Shown here: in pieces, positions 1-10,757 of the stretch
How positions within the stretch are numbered: position 1 is the stretch's first letter
Layout: each line of letters opens with the position of its first letter
Source of the DNA: Centrapalus pauciflorus
Lineage: Eukaryota > Streptophyta > Magnoliopsida > Asterales > Asteraceae
NCBI GenBank assembly: GCA_020465985.1
Contig: JAANYP010000849.1
Location: 268,658 to 332,657, forward strand
Length of the DNA stretch: 64,000 nt
Reading direction: 5' to 3'
The notes under the pieces: model-generated
What the model saw: the letters and a program-made list of their open reading frames with translations, nothing else
Databases searched by the model: none
What the model was told of the DNA's origin: nothing
Made by a program: the position numbers and the translations under genes

Positions 1-1197
1 CCTTGCTTCATTTGTACACGGAAACAACACACACACACACTTATGTGTGTGTTCGCCCATTTCTACAACCTCACGAGGAGAGAAAAGAGAGAAAAATTCA
101 TTGTTGAAGAGAAGGAAAAATCCGATTTTGGGAAGCTTCTTACGTTTTTTTGAAGATCCAAAAAGGTACCAACACTTTCTTTTAAGAATCTTGCTTTATT
201 TCTTCTCCTCATCATCTTCACCTAAAGAAGATGAGAACTCAAATGAGTTTTTATGGAGAACACTTAGAAATCGTTAGATCTTGAAAGAAAATAATGAAAT
301 ATGTTAGATTCATCATTTAAAGGCTTAATATGCAAGTTTTTATGTATTATGGTGGGTTTAACTCAAAACCCCAAGATGGAGTTCATATGAACTCTAGATG
401 ATCCAGAAGAGTGAAAATGATGTTTTGATGGCTAAGATGGTTTTAAAAGTGTGGGTGTGTGTGTGTGTGTGTGTGTATGTTTGGGAATGATTCGCAACCA
501 TTATTAATAAATGAGTATAAGTTTGGTGTTTTTAGCATTAAATCCGCAAAGCAGAAAGTGCAGACATGAACTCGACTCGGCTAGTCGGCTTTGAATATTG
601 AAAAAAAAATTTCTAAGTAAAAGTTTCGGATGGCTTGGGGTCTGAATTTCGGATGATGAGATCCGAATTTTGGATAAGAAGAATCCGAATTTCGGATGAT
701 CCTTGACCAAGTTTCAGACCATTCGGTTCGGTGAAGACCCGAATTTTGGATGGGTGACTCGGCGAGTCAGTTCCTCTGACTCGGGGAGTTGGTTTCTCTA
801 ACTCGGTGAGTCGGGCCCAGTTTTGGCCAGAATTTGTAATTTTTATTCTATCTTTGGGGATTTTTCGTCATAATATTTTATGACATTAATTAAGAAAAAT
901 ATTTAGGCCAAAATAATTATTGTGGTTTAATACCGAAATTAATTAAAGTCTTGCGACTAATATATTCGGATCAAAGTTAAAAAATAATACGTCGTGAGAC
1001 TTATCAATATTATATTATGAACCTATCTGTAGGGGTTTGATGGGTTAAAGTTCCTTGGAGACTATTAATCCTATTTTGACGATTATAACTCGGTATTGAG
1101 GCCGAGAGCTTGTTGTACCTCACTGTGAGTTCTAGTATTAATGTATTCGTAGGCATATCATGAATTGTATGTTATTGCTTTTCGTATCATTCTGATC
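1..1197. other. Left half of an old LTR-like relic; no gene
   Basis: No convincing gene. The stretch has a pyrimidine/A-rich leader-like part (1-300), a (GT)n run near 455-476, and a tract (570-820) with repeated CCGAA/TTCGGA and ACTCGGCGAGTC-like words. Joining its right edge to 27790 (one TGATC copy removed) gives a continuous AT-rich sequence whose composition and order resemble the long LTR of Gypsy-2, so I infer a decayed gypsy-type LTR into which Copia-1 inserted. No LTR ends, primer site or polypurine tract were found, so the class is uncertain. Confidence 0.35.
1193..1197. repeat. Target site duplication TGATC, left copy of Copia-1
   Basis: TGATC lies directly before the 5' LTR and again at 27785-27789 directly after the 3' LTR. 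A perfect 5-bp duplication is expected from copia integrase and fixes both element ends. Confidence 0.9.
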
Positions 1198-2296
1198 TGT
1201 TAGGCACAAAAAGGCCTCAGTCAAACCTGCTCTACATCTTAGGGGGAGATTTTTAATCAAACTTGTTTGATGCACTTAAAGGTAAAATTTAAGGCCTGTT
1301 AATGCCTTATTGAAACCTGAAAAGTGATTGGAATATAAGTCAAAGCTTTTTACCCTGTTGAATTCGTTGCAACTAAGGCAGATTGCCCAAGCTGTTCATT
1401 CTGTTGAACAGGCTGGACATAAACTGTGTACGCTGCTCTATTCTGCTGAGCAGCTTGGACAAATTCTAAGTGTTCTGTTCTTTGTGAACAGAACCTGTTC
1501 TTTGTGAACAGGCTAAACACTTTATGGAATATTTTTCCAAGTCCTCATGTATTGATTTGGACTACAAGATCAGTTTACAAAGTCGAAGACAAAGTGGAAA
1601 ACAGAAGATGCAAAAGCTGCCTACGCTGTTCTGTTACATGAAGACAAAGTGGATATTTGAAATGGATGACAGACCATTTCTTATATCAAAATGACCTTAA
1701 CAGAAGAAGAAAGATTCAAAGTTGACATTCCTCTTTTGGTTAAAGGCCTCTACAACAGAGAGAAAAAGAAAAAGACAAAGATTCTTCCACATGAAGACAA
1801 GTTTGCTTTATCAGAATGTGCTAGAAAAGTTGTTTTGTCTATTTGGAAAGACATCCCACTATGTCCTCGTCCAATGAGGAAGCTTCACTGAGATTCTCAG
1901 TGAGAGTATAAAAGGAAGCTTCTAAGGAATGTGAGAAAACTAAGAGTGAGAAATTCAGATCGTGAAGTGTGTTTTTCATGCATGCAAGTCTGCTCGAATA
2001 ATACAGTAACGTGTATCCAAACTGTTCTTATTCAAGCTGTCCACTGTGTCTTGTAAAATAGTGAGTTCATCTAAGTGAGTATTCTGAGTGTGTCCTAGAC
2101 TAGTTGAACCATCTGTTGTATCTGTCATCTCAGCTTGAACCTTTCCGCAGTCAAGCTTGTTTGTAATTAACACTTGTTAATAATATACACAAACATTGAG
2201 AAAAGAGTGTTGAGTTTTTTAATTAGCTGTATTCAGCCCCCCCCCCCCCCCTACAGCTTTAAACAATACACTAAGGGAAACCTTTTGGGACCTACA
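1198..2296 (+). repeat. 5' LTR of Copia-1
   Basis: Begins TGTTAGGCAC and ends GGACCTACA. It is repeated at 26652-27784, and again as a solo copy at 34883-36007. U3 holds two tandem hairpins CTGTTC-TTTGT-GAACAG at 1475-1491 and 1495-1511. A CCAAT box at 1871-1875 and TATAAAAG at 1907-1914 mark the core promoter. A poly-C run near 2236-2252 precedes the conserved CTACAGC end region. A short open frame at 1691-1891 is LTR sequence, not a gene. Confidence 0.93.
1871..1914 (+). promoter_or_regulatory. LTR core promoter (CCAAT and TATA boxes)
   Basis: CCAAT at 1871-1875 and TATAAAAGG from 1907 are spaced as in plant RNA polymerase II promoters. The same pair recurs in the 3' LTR (27325-27329; 27361-27368) and in the solo LTR (35558-35562; 35594-35600), so it is conserved across three family copies. 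Transcription is expected to start about 25-35 bases further on. Confidence 0.7.
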
Positions 2297-2298
2297 AC

Positions 2299-2310
2299 TG
2301 GTATCAGAGC
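2299..2310 (+). other. Primer binding site (initiator-Met tRNA type) of Copia-1
   Basis: TGGTATCAGAGC begins two bases after the 5' LTR. This is the standard plant LTR-retrotransposon site complementary to the 3' end of initiator methionine tRNA, which primes minus-strand DNA synthesis. Confidence 0.9.
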
Positions 2311-2357
2311 AGATAGAGTGTGTGTTAACTCTAGATCTCTCATTCTACTTATTTCCC

Positions 2358-3494
2358 ATGGACAATAGTGCTGCCAGATCCTCCTCTTACTATGACAATG
2401 GCTCAATGGCCAAACCACCCAAGTTCAATCATCAGAACTTCTCTGGCTGGAAGTGCAGAATGATGCTCTATTTAGAGAATCTAGATGTACAACTGCCAGA
2501 GATAGTAATGAAAGGTCCCTATGTGCCAACTTCTGTTACTACTATCACTCTTGTTGCTGAAGGAGCTGTTCCTGAGAACAGAACCTTTGAAAATGCAAAA
2601 GCTCAATGGTCTGATGAAGACGAAAGGCTGGTTGCTCTTAATGCAAAGGCCATGAACAACCTGGTTATTTCTCTTCCTGATGATGTGTTCAAACAGGTTG
2701 AGAAAATGAAGACTGCAAAGGAGATGTGCGATACTTTGTGTACCGTCTATGATGGTCCCACTATCACACTGGATAACAGGATTAACAATCTTGTTAGACA
2801 GTATGAACTCTTCTTTGCAAAGCCAAAGGAGTCTCTCACTGAAACCTATACCAAATTCACTGCTCTAATCAATGATCTGAAAGCTGTTGGAATCACCAAG
2901 GACAGCTTGACTCTGGTGAACAAGTTCTTGGACATTCTGCCTGAAGAATGGAATTATTTTTCTACTATCTTAAGAAATTAAGGAACCATCAAAGGTATGG
3001 ATCTTGTAAATCTGTATGGATCTTTACTGAATGATGAGCAGTCAAGGCAACAGAAAAGAAATGCCTTGGAAATGTCCAAAAGAGGTGCTGCCTTAGTGGC
3101 CAGCGTGAGACAACCTGCTGGTTAGATGTGTGATGTGTTCACACAACCTGATCAACAGGCTGATGATGAAAGGGAAGAAATTTCTGAAGAGGAAGACTGT
3201 GAAGATCTTACTGAACTAGATGATGAGCAAATGATTGCAATGCTTGTCAAGAAATTCAACAAGAAGAGGTTTGGTGGAAGAATGTTGCAGAAGAAGTCAG
3301 GTGCCATAAAAAAGAAGGCATTTGATAAAACTAAGGCTGGGTGCTTTAAATGTGGCAAAACTGGCCATATAGCTGCTGACTGTGTGTCTAAAGCTGTTGG
3401 CCCATCATCCAAACCATACAAGATAAACAGGGACGATGGCTACAGGGTTAAGTACCTAATGTCTTTGGCTAAGCTGAGGAAGTTGGAAGACTCA
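2358..3494 (+). pseudogene. Copia-1 gag, N-terminal part (capsid region, first zinc knuckle)
   Basis: The start is the ATG at 2358, 61 bases after the LTR, beginning MDNSAARSSS. The first 200 codons match the plant copia gag (UBN2-like) pattern: FSGWKCRMMLYL near the start, then a helical capsid region including ELFFAKPKESLTETYTKF and ILPEEWNYF. The frame continues through in-frame TAA (2979-2981) and TAG (3123-3125) into an acidic stretch and a CCHC zinc knuckle (3342-3383; C-x2-C-x4-H-x4-C), the RNA-binding nucleocapsid motif. The frame is then cut at 3494 by the PIF/Harbinger insertion and resumes at 7796 in the same frame. Gag would form the virus-like particle; this copy is broken. Confidence 0.85.
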
Positions 3495-3964
3495 GGGGCT
3501 GTTTGGTAGTTGCTTAACCATTAAGTGCTGAATGATTGAGAGGCTTGAATCATTAAGCGGCTCTTAATGAATATAGCTCTTAATGAAAATAGGCTGTTTG
3601 TTTTCATGCGGAATGAAAATGCTGAATGAAATAAAAATTACCATTTTAACCTTAATGAATGAATTTGTGTTGTTTTGCAAGTGTTTATCATTTTTAATAT
3701 TTCAAATGTAATTCTTAATAAATTATGATTACTTAATAAATGTTTTAAGTTTATAATTTGTAAATATATAACAACAAACTAATATTTTATAAAAAAAATC
3801 ATATATTACCTTAACGATAGTATTACGGTAAAAGTCGATAACATCAATTGATATATCAATTGAACTAAAAACCCATAAATTCTAAAAAGTTCATAATAAC
3901 ATCAAGAGACTGAAAAAACTACAAACTATTCTTAAACAATAGAAGTTAAATCTACCATCATAAC

Positions 3965-4907
3965 TCACAACAATCCATATTTGCTTCCAGCATTCTTAAC
4001 CCAAATCTCACAACTCTCCGGCTCGAGACACAACCAAACTTTTCTAAGATCAGAACTTTCTCCAAAAAGCAAAACAGCAGTGTTATACCTTGGGTCTTCT
4101 GTTCCCCATCCAATTTTGTCTAACTTCTCCATGCAAGCAACCATGTCATCTGACTTATGCTTATCAGACAATGATCTTGCAATCTTAGTAATTTCGGCTC
4201 CAACTTCAAAGATCATTGAATTGATTGTTTCTTTACTTTTCCGTTTCGTGCTACGAGTTTGAGATCGATCACGAGCTTGAGAATGATCAGATGACTCCTC
4301 TGTTGAAGTCAATTGTTCCGTTGAAGCCGAGTTTTCTGTTGATGCATGATGCGTATCATCATTTTCATTCAAAACGGGATCAACGGTATCTTCCGAAGGA
4401 TGAGGAAGCCTTGAAGATGGTCCCCAACTTTCAAAGCCCGTGGAAGCTGCACCATCAAACAATTGCACACAAAGATCGGGGAATAGCAATGGTGCATTTC
4501 GTAACGGCTCTACGAATTTGTTTGCCTGTTTAAAAAAATTATGTCCATAAGAATAACAAAATGAAAAAGATATAATGCAAGAAAACAACCTTCATCTCCA
4601 GTTGCCACTCTTCTTCGGATAAATTGAACTTGTTCGATACTGGATCATATACATTTCCAGTTTTATTCTTCAACTTTTTCCATGCTCCATACTTCCCTTT
4701 CAGATAATCATAACGGTTTTTCATCTGTCATTGTTCTACGATGAAATCATGTTCGATTTTTAATTTTTCCACAATATTTTTCCATGAATTCGGCTTCAAA
4801 CTGCCACCTTCTCGTCCACTTATCCCAATTTCATTTATACATGCTTCAAGAAAGGTTTTTTCAACAGTTTCTTGTTTCCAACTAATCCTATGTTTTTTTT
4901 CTGCCAT
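3965..4907 (-). pseudogene. MYB/SANT-like DNA-binding protein of PIF/Harbinger, two exons, one in-frame stop
   Basis: Exon 1 runs 4907-4590 from MAEKKHRISWKQ; exon 2 runs 4525-3965 to TAA. The 64-nt gap has donor AAG|GTTGTT and acceptor TTTAAACAG, and the join keeps phase 0, giving about 292 residues. Exon 1 contains the trihelix/Myb_DNA-bind_3 pattern, with W in ISWKQE, NSWKNIVEKL and later KNRYDYLKGKYGAWKKL. Exon 2 contains the family's linker (LFDGAAST) and a Ser/Thr-rich acidic region followed by a C-terminal helix. In this superfamily the MYB-like protein binds the transposon ends and helps nuclear entry of the transposase. A TGA at 4728-4730 breaks exon 1 between the two tryptophan blocks. 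A host LIMYB-like gene is the alternative, but its place inside the inverted repeats favours a transposon gene. Confidence 0.75.
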
Positions 4908-7792
4908 ACCTACATATAGAAATAATACATAATGAAATATACTAGTCAAAATATCAAAAAATAGCATTATACCAAATTTCATGACATAGGTTCTATCATT
5001 TATGTTATAAAATTTCATACTAATCATTCAACAATATCTACTCATAACAATTTGTAACAAAATTCTCTCAAAGAACATCTAGAACATCAAAGAACACACA
5101 TGGATATATGACCAAAATGCCATTACCCACTAAACTCTCTTTAAACCAAAGTTTATATATACACAGGCTACATTACATATAATATTAACATATTAATACA
5201 AAGTTTCAACACTTACTAATGAGTTGTAAAAATTGCTTCGAGTGAATTGAATTCATAGTAGATTGACATTTATTAAAAATATACAAAATACATACAAATT
5301 GGTATTTAAGTTATGTGGTACAGTAACAGTAGTAAGGAGACAATAACAAAGAAAGATGAAAGTATCAATCAACCCATCCATGATCAATACAAAAATTGGA
5401 ACATCAATACATATGTTTAACAAATCAAAGCAGCACCAGCAACAATTAACATGGAAAACAGGTTGGAAAAAATATGAATGAGGTTGCTATCTTGCAGTCC
5501 CATTTGTTGACAACTTGCTACAAAAATCCATCCACAACCAAAGAAATATGAGAAGCTGATTGCAATAATTAACAACTCAAGAACCAATCATGTGCATTGT
5601 GCAGCCCTCTTCTTTAAAGCAGCAAATCATTTCCATTTTGACAAAACATCCCCAAATCAGCAGTCCCCAAAAATTCTGAATTCCACAAATGTTGCAGCAA
5701 AACAGATTGGAATTACAAAAAAGAAAATGAAGAAGCAATACATCACCAAATCAGCAAGCCCCTAAATTGTAAATCCATAATTGTTGCAGCAAAACAGATT
5801 GATATTACCAAAAAAAAAAAAAAAGAAGCAGCAGCAGCAAAACATCACCGAATCAGCATGCCCAATTCAACACCAAAAATACAGCAAAACTGCAATAAAA
5901 TTGCAGAAAAAACAGCAACAAATTCAATACTAAAAGAACAGCAAAACAACAACAGAATTCCAGGAAAAACAACAACTGATTCAACACTAAAAAAGCAGCA
6001 AAACAGCAGCAACAAAAGAGAGAGACCATCACATAGTCATCTAACAGAACACTTCTATCAAATGTATGCTAGACTGTAGCTTTCAATATTAAAACGGGGG
6101 ACAATGAATTTTTCAGCTATAATTGAGTGCAAAAAGCAGTTACGATAACACATGTTGAACAAAAACTTTTCTAAAAACCTTATCCCATATCCATTTCGAC
6201 ACAATCTCATAGTTTGAACATGAATTTGTCATCAAAATAACCACACAACCTGCAATTCCGCAAGAAAAATCAAGTTTCACACCCCACCCCATCCAAAATA
6301 TAGAATAATTTGATACCTAGAAAAACCCAAGAATTCAAGTAACTACAATCACATTCTTTTAAATCTAAAGAACACAACAATAATCATATTAGTAGTTAAT
6401 TGCTATCTATATATCCAACATATAAAAACACGTGTAAATAAAAAACAATAGTAGATAAAAAGCAAATTTGCAAGATTAAATAAATAAGGATTTATGAAAT
6501 CTAAATTAGCATTATGATTTTAAAAGCTCTGTTTTGTTTTATTGGGTATGAACAAGAAACATTCCAAAAGTATTACAGGTGCACATCAAAGAACTCACTT
6601 GACAATCAAACAACTACAAAAATCTTTCTTCACCATGTGAGAAAGTAGGATGGTAAAAGTCTTAATCAACTCAACTCAACTGGGGTTCTATAATAATTCA
6701 AGAAAACCCACTTGATGAATTCAAGGAATTTCCATAATAGTAAAGGCCTAAATAGTTAGTATAATAATTTGCATACAAAGACCCAAATAATTCCAATATA
6801 GCAATTGTATACACACTCACACTATACAAATAACCAATCAATTCTATCATTTATCGTATTATTTTCACATGAACAGTCATGAAGCTCATTGTTAGTAGTA
6901 TTATTCACTTATTTTTCTTTCCAGTTACATGACTTTCTCATTAGTTTTCTATAATCTATATACCTCTTGGGTATAGAATTTTTGAATAATCTATAACATG
7001 ATTATTTGTGTTTTGAAATAACTAGGTTCTAGCCATCTAAATTTCAAATTATAATGATTTTCTGGCTGTAAGCAGGGGTGAACATAGTGACAGAGCTAAA
7101 TGAGGTACTTTGCAATTTCATAGTAACTAGTAACACCTTAGAGTAGACATCCGATGTTAGAAAACAACTATCGTCCTCCCATACCCAATTATCCATCAAT
7201 TTAATTAGTCCATAAAACCACACCTTTGAAAGCAAATTAATCAAACACCATTCCTACACTACCCTATTTGAAGTTCATAGAATGAAAAAGAAAAAGAAAT
7301 TTCCAGAAATTAGCATATTAAATCGACATCTTGTGAATAGGGTAAAAAAGAAAAAAAAAAGGGGGGGGGGGGGGAACAAATCGACATTGTTGTGAAGCTA
7401 TTCAGATTTCGAAAGCAAACGGAAAACACAAATCGTAAACAAGGGAAGAAAACAAACCACGGGATTTGAGTGTTGAAGGAGTAGATTGTTGTGAGCAGAT
7501 CGAAGGTTTTGTGGTCTTGAGATCTTCACCACTGGTCCACAGCGAGCGCAAGAGTTTAGAGAGAGATGACGAGGGAACACACATACATGATACAGTGATA
7601 GAGATGGCTACGTGAGGAGGAGGGTATTAGGGTAACATTTGTCCTTCAGAATGGATTCAGCATCATTTGGGTCTGGAATCCTTCAGCAACGAACGAATCA
7701 TTCTGAGGTAAATTTTGTATTTTAACAAACACCCAGATTGCTGACCGAATCAGAACATTAATGGGCCCATTCAGCAGTTATCAAACAGGGCC
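4908..7792. other. Non-coding remainder of the PIF/Harbinger element
   Basis: AT-rich with no ORF showing transposase motifs. CAA/CAG-rich simple tracts occupy about 5830-6020, and an A-run followed by a G-run lies at about 7345-7373. On the minus strand 7600-7440 is relatively GC-rich and ends with a possible splice donor (CCGTG|GTTTGTTTTC), so it may be an untranslated first exon of the MYB-like gene; this is a guess. The final 60 bases hold the right inverted repeat. Confidence 0.4.
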
Positions 7793-7795
7793 TCA

Positions 7796-9358
7796 GTGGC
7801 TTCCAACAAGCAAAAGGGACTCATGGCTGAGACATGTGATTGGGAGGAATCTGACTCATCTTCAAATGAAGAAGAAAACAACTGTCTGATGGCCAACACT
7901 GATGTCCCATCAACAAGCAACTTTAAACAAGACCTGGTTGAAGCTGAAGCTCTCAGCAACTTGGAGAACTGGAACCCAACAATGATGTATAAGGTACAAA
8001 ATTTTATGGCTTACAATTATGATGAAGAAGTTAAAATGTTTGAATATTTGCTTGTTGATCTAAAAGCTGCTATTGAGAAACATAATGTTCTATTGTCTGA
8101 AATCTCCAAGATAAAAACTGATCTTGACATAAAAACTAGTAAACTGGACAGCTTCCATAAGTTGGAAACTGAACTTGATAAATTAAAACACATCAATTTC
8201 ATTTTATTAGAAGAAATGAGAGAAACATACACAAAACATGTCAAGCTTCAAAAGATTGTTGACTCTTGGTGCCAATCTGCACAAAAAGTCAATCACTGTA
8301 TCTGTCAACAAATCCCTGCTCAAATTCAAGCCTATCTTGGAGGCGATCTTGACAAAGCAGCTTCAATTGTTGAGATAAATAATCTGGAAAAAAGACTTAT
8401 CCACTCTTGGTGAGCTTCCAAGTACAATGGTAAGCTAGTCTCAACAAATAGGTTTGTCAGGCCTCAAAACACTGACAGCTTGTGTGAAAAAGGTCCAAAA
8501 ACTAATGATGGAATGTGTTCTCCATCAAATCAGTATGCTAAGTTCTCAGCTGGTTCACACAAGCAAAAGAAGGGAAAACAAGCTCAAGCTGCAGCTTTGG
8601 ACACCAAACCTGTTAACAAGACAAGCTCTGGGTCTAAAGCTGATGGTAAGAGACCTCTTAATCCCTTTGATGCTGACCATTTTGAGAAAAAGTTTTCAAA
8701 AGGTAAGCAGCCTGCTTTCAACAGGGGTAAGTCTCATGTTGAAAGTAAATCTGCTGTGATTTCAAATAAGTTTTTAAATCATAGTGGAAAATTGGTTATA
8801 AATGAAGGTAAGTCTTTCAAAACCAAAAGCAGTAATTATGTTGATAGGCAACATCCATCACATCTCACTAAGGGCAAAGGCAAAGTCATTGCTCAACCTG
8901 AGAAATTTGGAAATAAGTTTTCCAAACCTGTGGAAGGTCAAAGGCCAATCAAACTTACTGTGTTTGATATCTGTCCTCCTAAAAAGAGGAAAGAGGATAC
9001 AGGTAAAGCTGTTGCCATTGTGCCTTCCACCCAAAGTATTGATTCTTCTAAAATTGGTAATAAGTTTGCTAAACCTACTGAAAAGATCAACAAAAATGAT
9101 TCAGAATATGTTTCTGGAAGTACTTCTTCCAAAAAGGCCAAAAAGAGAAAATGTTATAAATGTGGGAAGAAGACACATATGGCCAAAGACTGTCCTGAAA
9201 CTGAGGACATGAGGCCTCTTGACTCTGCTAGTTTCAACAATGCAAAAACTAGCAGTGTTGGAAGTAATATGGTCAATGAGGATAGTATCCAAGCTGATAC
9301 AATCCAAATAGGGAATATTATTGTGGATATTACTGGTCCATCAACAAATGTTGATGAA
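7796..9358 (+). pseudogene. Copia-1 gag, C-terminal part (coiled coil, second zinc knuckle)
   Basis: Continues the frame cut at 3494: removing the transposon and one TCA restores an uninterrupted frame entering VASNKQKGLMAETCDWEES, a common plant copia gag phrase. A helical, leucine-heptad region (about 8030-8270) follows, then TGA at 8411-8413, then a Lys/Ser-rich basic tail with a second CCHC knuckle at 9152-9193. The frame stays open to 9481, but protease lies in another frame; the switch coincides with an intron-like segment at 9359-9426. Two knuckles separated by a coiled coil are also seen in Copia-3 gag. Confidence 0.75.
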
Positions 9359-9426
9359 GTAGGAGAACTCATCCCTATGATGAGTTCCCCTAAAAATAAC
9401 TACTATTTTCCCATCACACTCTGCAG
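9359..9426 (+). other. Candidate intron at the gag-protease junction of Copia-1
   Basis: 68 nt, starting GTAGGA after GAA and ending with a pyrimidine-rich stretch and CTCTGCAG. It starts on a gag codon boundary (phase 0) and the next codon, GAC at 9427, is in the protease frame; 68 mod 3 equals the frame offset between gag and protease. An ACTAC branch-like word sits about 25-30 nt before the end. It is short but within the plant range. No transcript is available to confirm it, and a chance indel could mimic it. Confidence 0.45.
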
Positions 9427-10757
9427 GACAAACAACCATCCCAGGCTTGGTACTTGGACAGTGGCTGCTCAGGCCAAATGACAGGTTGCAAGGATCTGCT
9501 AAGTGATCTAAGGCTTGAAAAAGGGCCAAAAGTCACCTTTGGTGACAATGTCCAGGGATCCACAGAAGGATATGGAACTCTTTAAGCTGGTGCTGTGGTA
9601 TTCAAAAGAGTAGCCTATGTGTCTGGGCTAAAATATAATCTTGTAAGCATAAGTTAATTGTGTGATGCTGGCTACAATGTTAACTTTGATAAGCACCTAG
9701 GTTACATATTGGATCCCCAAGGCAAAGTTGTGTTGTGTGCACAAAGGAAGAAAGGTGTATATGTTGTGGACATGAAATCTGCTGATCCCACAACTGAAAC
9801 CTGCTTTATCTCCAGAAGCAATGCAGACCTGAAATGGTTATGACACAAAAGACTATCACACCTGAACTTTAAGAATATCAACAAACTCTGTAAGAAAGAG
9901 TTGGTAACAGCTTTGCCTTCTATAACCTTTGTCAAGGATAAACTCTACACAACCTATGAGAAAGGCAAGCAGAGAAAAACATCTTTTAAATCTAAACATA
10001 ATTTCTCTATTGATACTCCTCTCTTCTTAATCCACATGGACTTGTTTAGACCAGTCAGTGCCCCAAGTCTAGGAGGTAGAAGATACACTCTAGTAATGGT
10101 TGATGAGTTCTCCAGGTTTACATGAGTGATCTTTCTGAAGAGCAAAGGACAGGCTGCTAGAGATTTCATTGGATTTACAAAAGATGGAAATGCTGAACTC
10201 TGCTTAAGTTAAGCAGCTTAGAAGTGATCATGGTACTGAATTCAGAGTACTCTTGAGGACTTCTGTGAAGAAAGAGGGATTTCACAAAACTTTTCAGCTG
10301 TAAGAACTCCACAACGAAATGGAGTTGCTGAAAGGAGAAACAGAACTCTCATTGAAGCTGCTAGAACCATGCTGTGTGCATCTGGTTTACCTTCATCATT
10401 CTGGGCTAAAGCTGTCAACACTGCCTGCTTCACCCAAAACAGATCCTTGGTGGTGAAAATGTTCAACAAGACTCCCTATGAGTTAATCAAAGGGAGCAGG
10501 CCAAATATTAGCTATTTCCATGTGTTTGGATGTCCCTGCTTCATTCTGAATCAAAGGGACCAGCTGGCAAATTTGAACCCAAAGCTGATGAAGGTGTGTT
10601 TGTGGGATATTCTGCTATCTCCAAAGCCTACAGAGTATACAACTACAAAAGAAAGGTGATAGATGAATCTATCAATGTCACCTTTGAGGAGTCTAGGAGT
10701 GCTTCCACCAAAGCTGTTCCTGAATCAGTTTCATGAGAGTTCAGCTTCGATGATCTC
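9427..10757 (+). pseudogene. Copia-1 pol: aspartic protease and integrase (broken)
   Basis: Protease motif WYLDSGCS with catalytic DSG at 9457-9465. A gag-pre-integrase stretch (KRLSHLNFKNINKLCKKELV) follows. Integrase core shows all three acidic positions: the D of HMDLF near 10036, the D of RSDHGTEF near 10226 and the E of GVAERRNRTLIEA near 10331. The unit would cut the polyprotein and insert the cDNA. Breaks seen: stops at 9583, about 9655, 9841 and 10123-10125 (the last from a tryptophan codon), a degenerate frame-broken patch at about 10200-10260, and a frame change near 10560. Confidence 0.85.

Larger units (their letters stand above)
3495..7792. mobile_element. PIF/Harbinger DNA transposon, transposase lost, MYB-like ORF retained
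   Basis: Imperfect terminal inverted repeats: the left end reads GGGGCTGTTTGGTAG, and the right end reversed reads GGCCCTGTTTGATAA, the known GGGxCTGTTTGGT form of PIF/Harbinger ends. The flanking TCA (3492-3494 and 7793-7795) fits a 3-bp duplication; the family prefers TWA inside a CWCTTAGWG target, and the reconstructed target GACTCAGTG matches most of it. A two-exon MYB/SANT-like gene (the usual second gene of this superfamily) lies on the minus strand near the left end. I found no DDE transposase ORF, so the element is probably non-autonomous. A 5-bp duplication CTCAG is an alternative reading. Confidence 0.75.

Noticed and set aside
1691..1891. 66-codon frame repeated at 27146-27331 and, altered, at 35323-35592, as a small gene
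   Set aside because: It lies upstream of the TATA box in the U3 part of a repeated LTR, and its frame is not kept between copies.
7345..7373. Biologically meaningful G-quadruplex at the A/G run
   Set aside because: A plain A-run followed by a G-run at a place prone to sequencing error; no flanking conservation to support a role.
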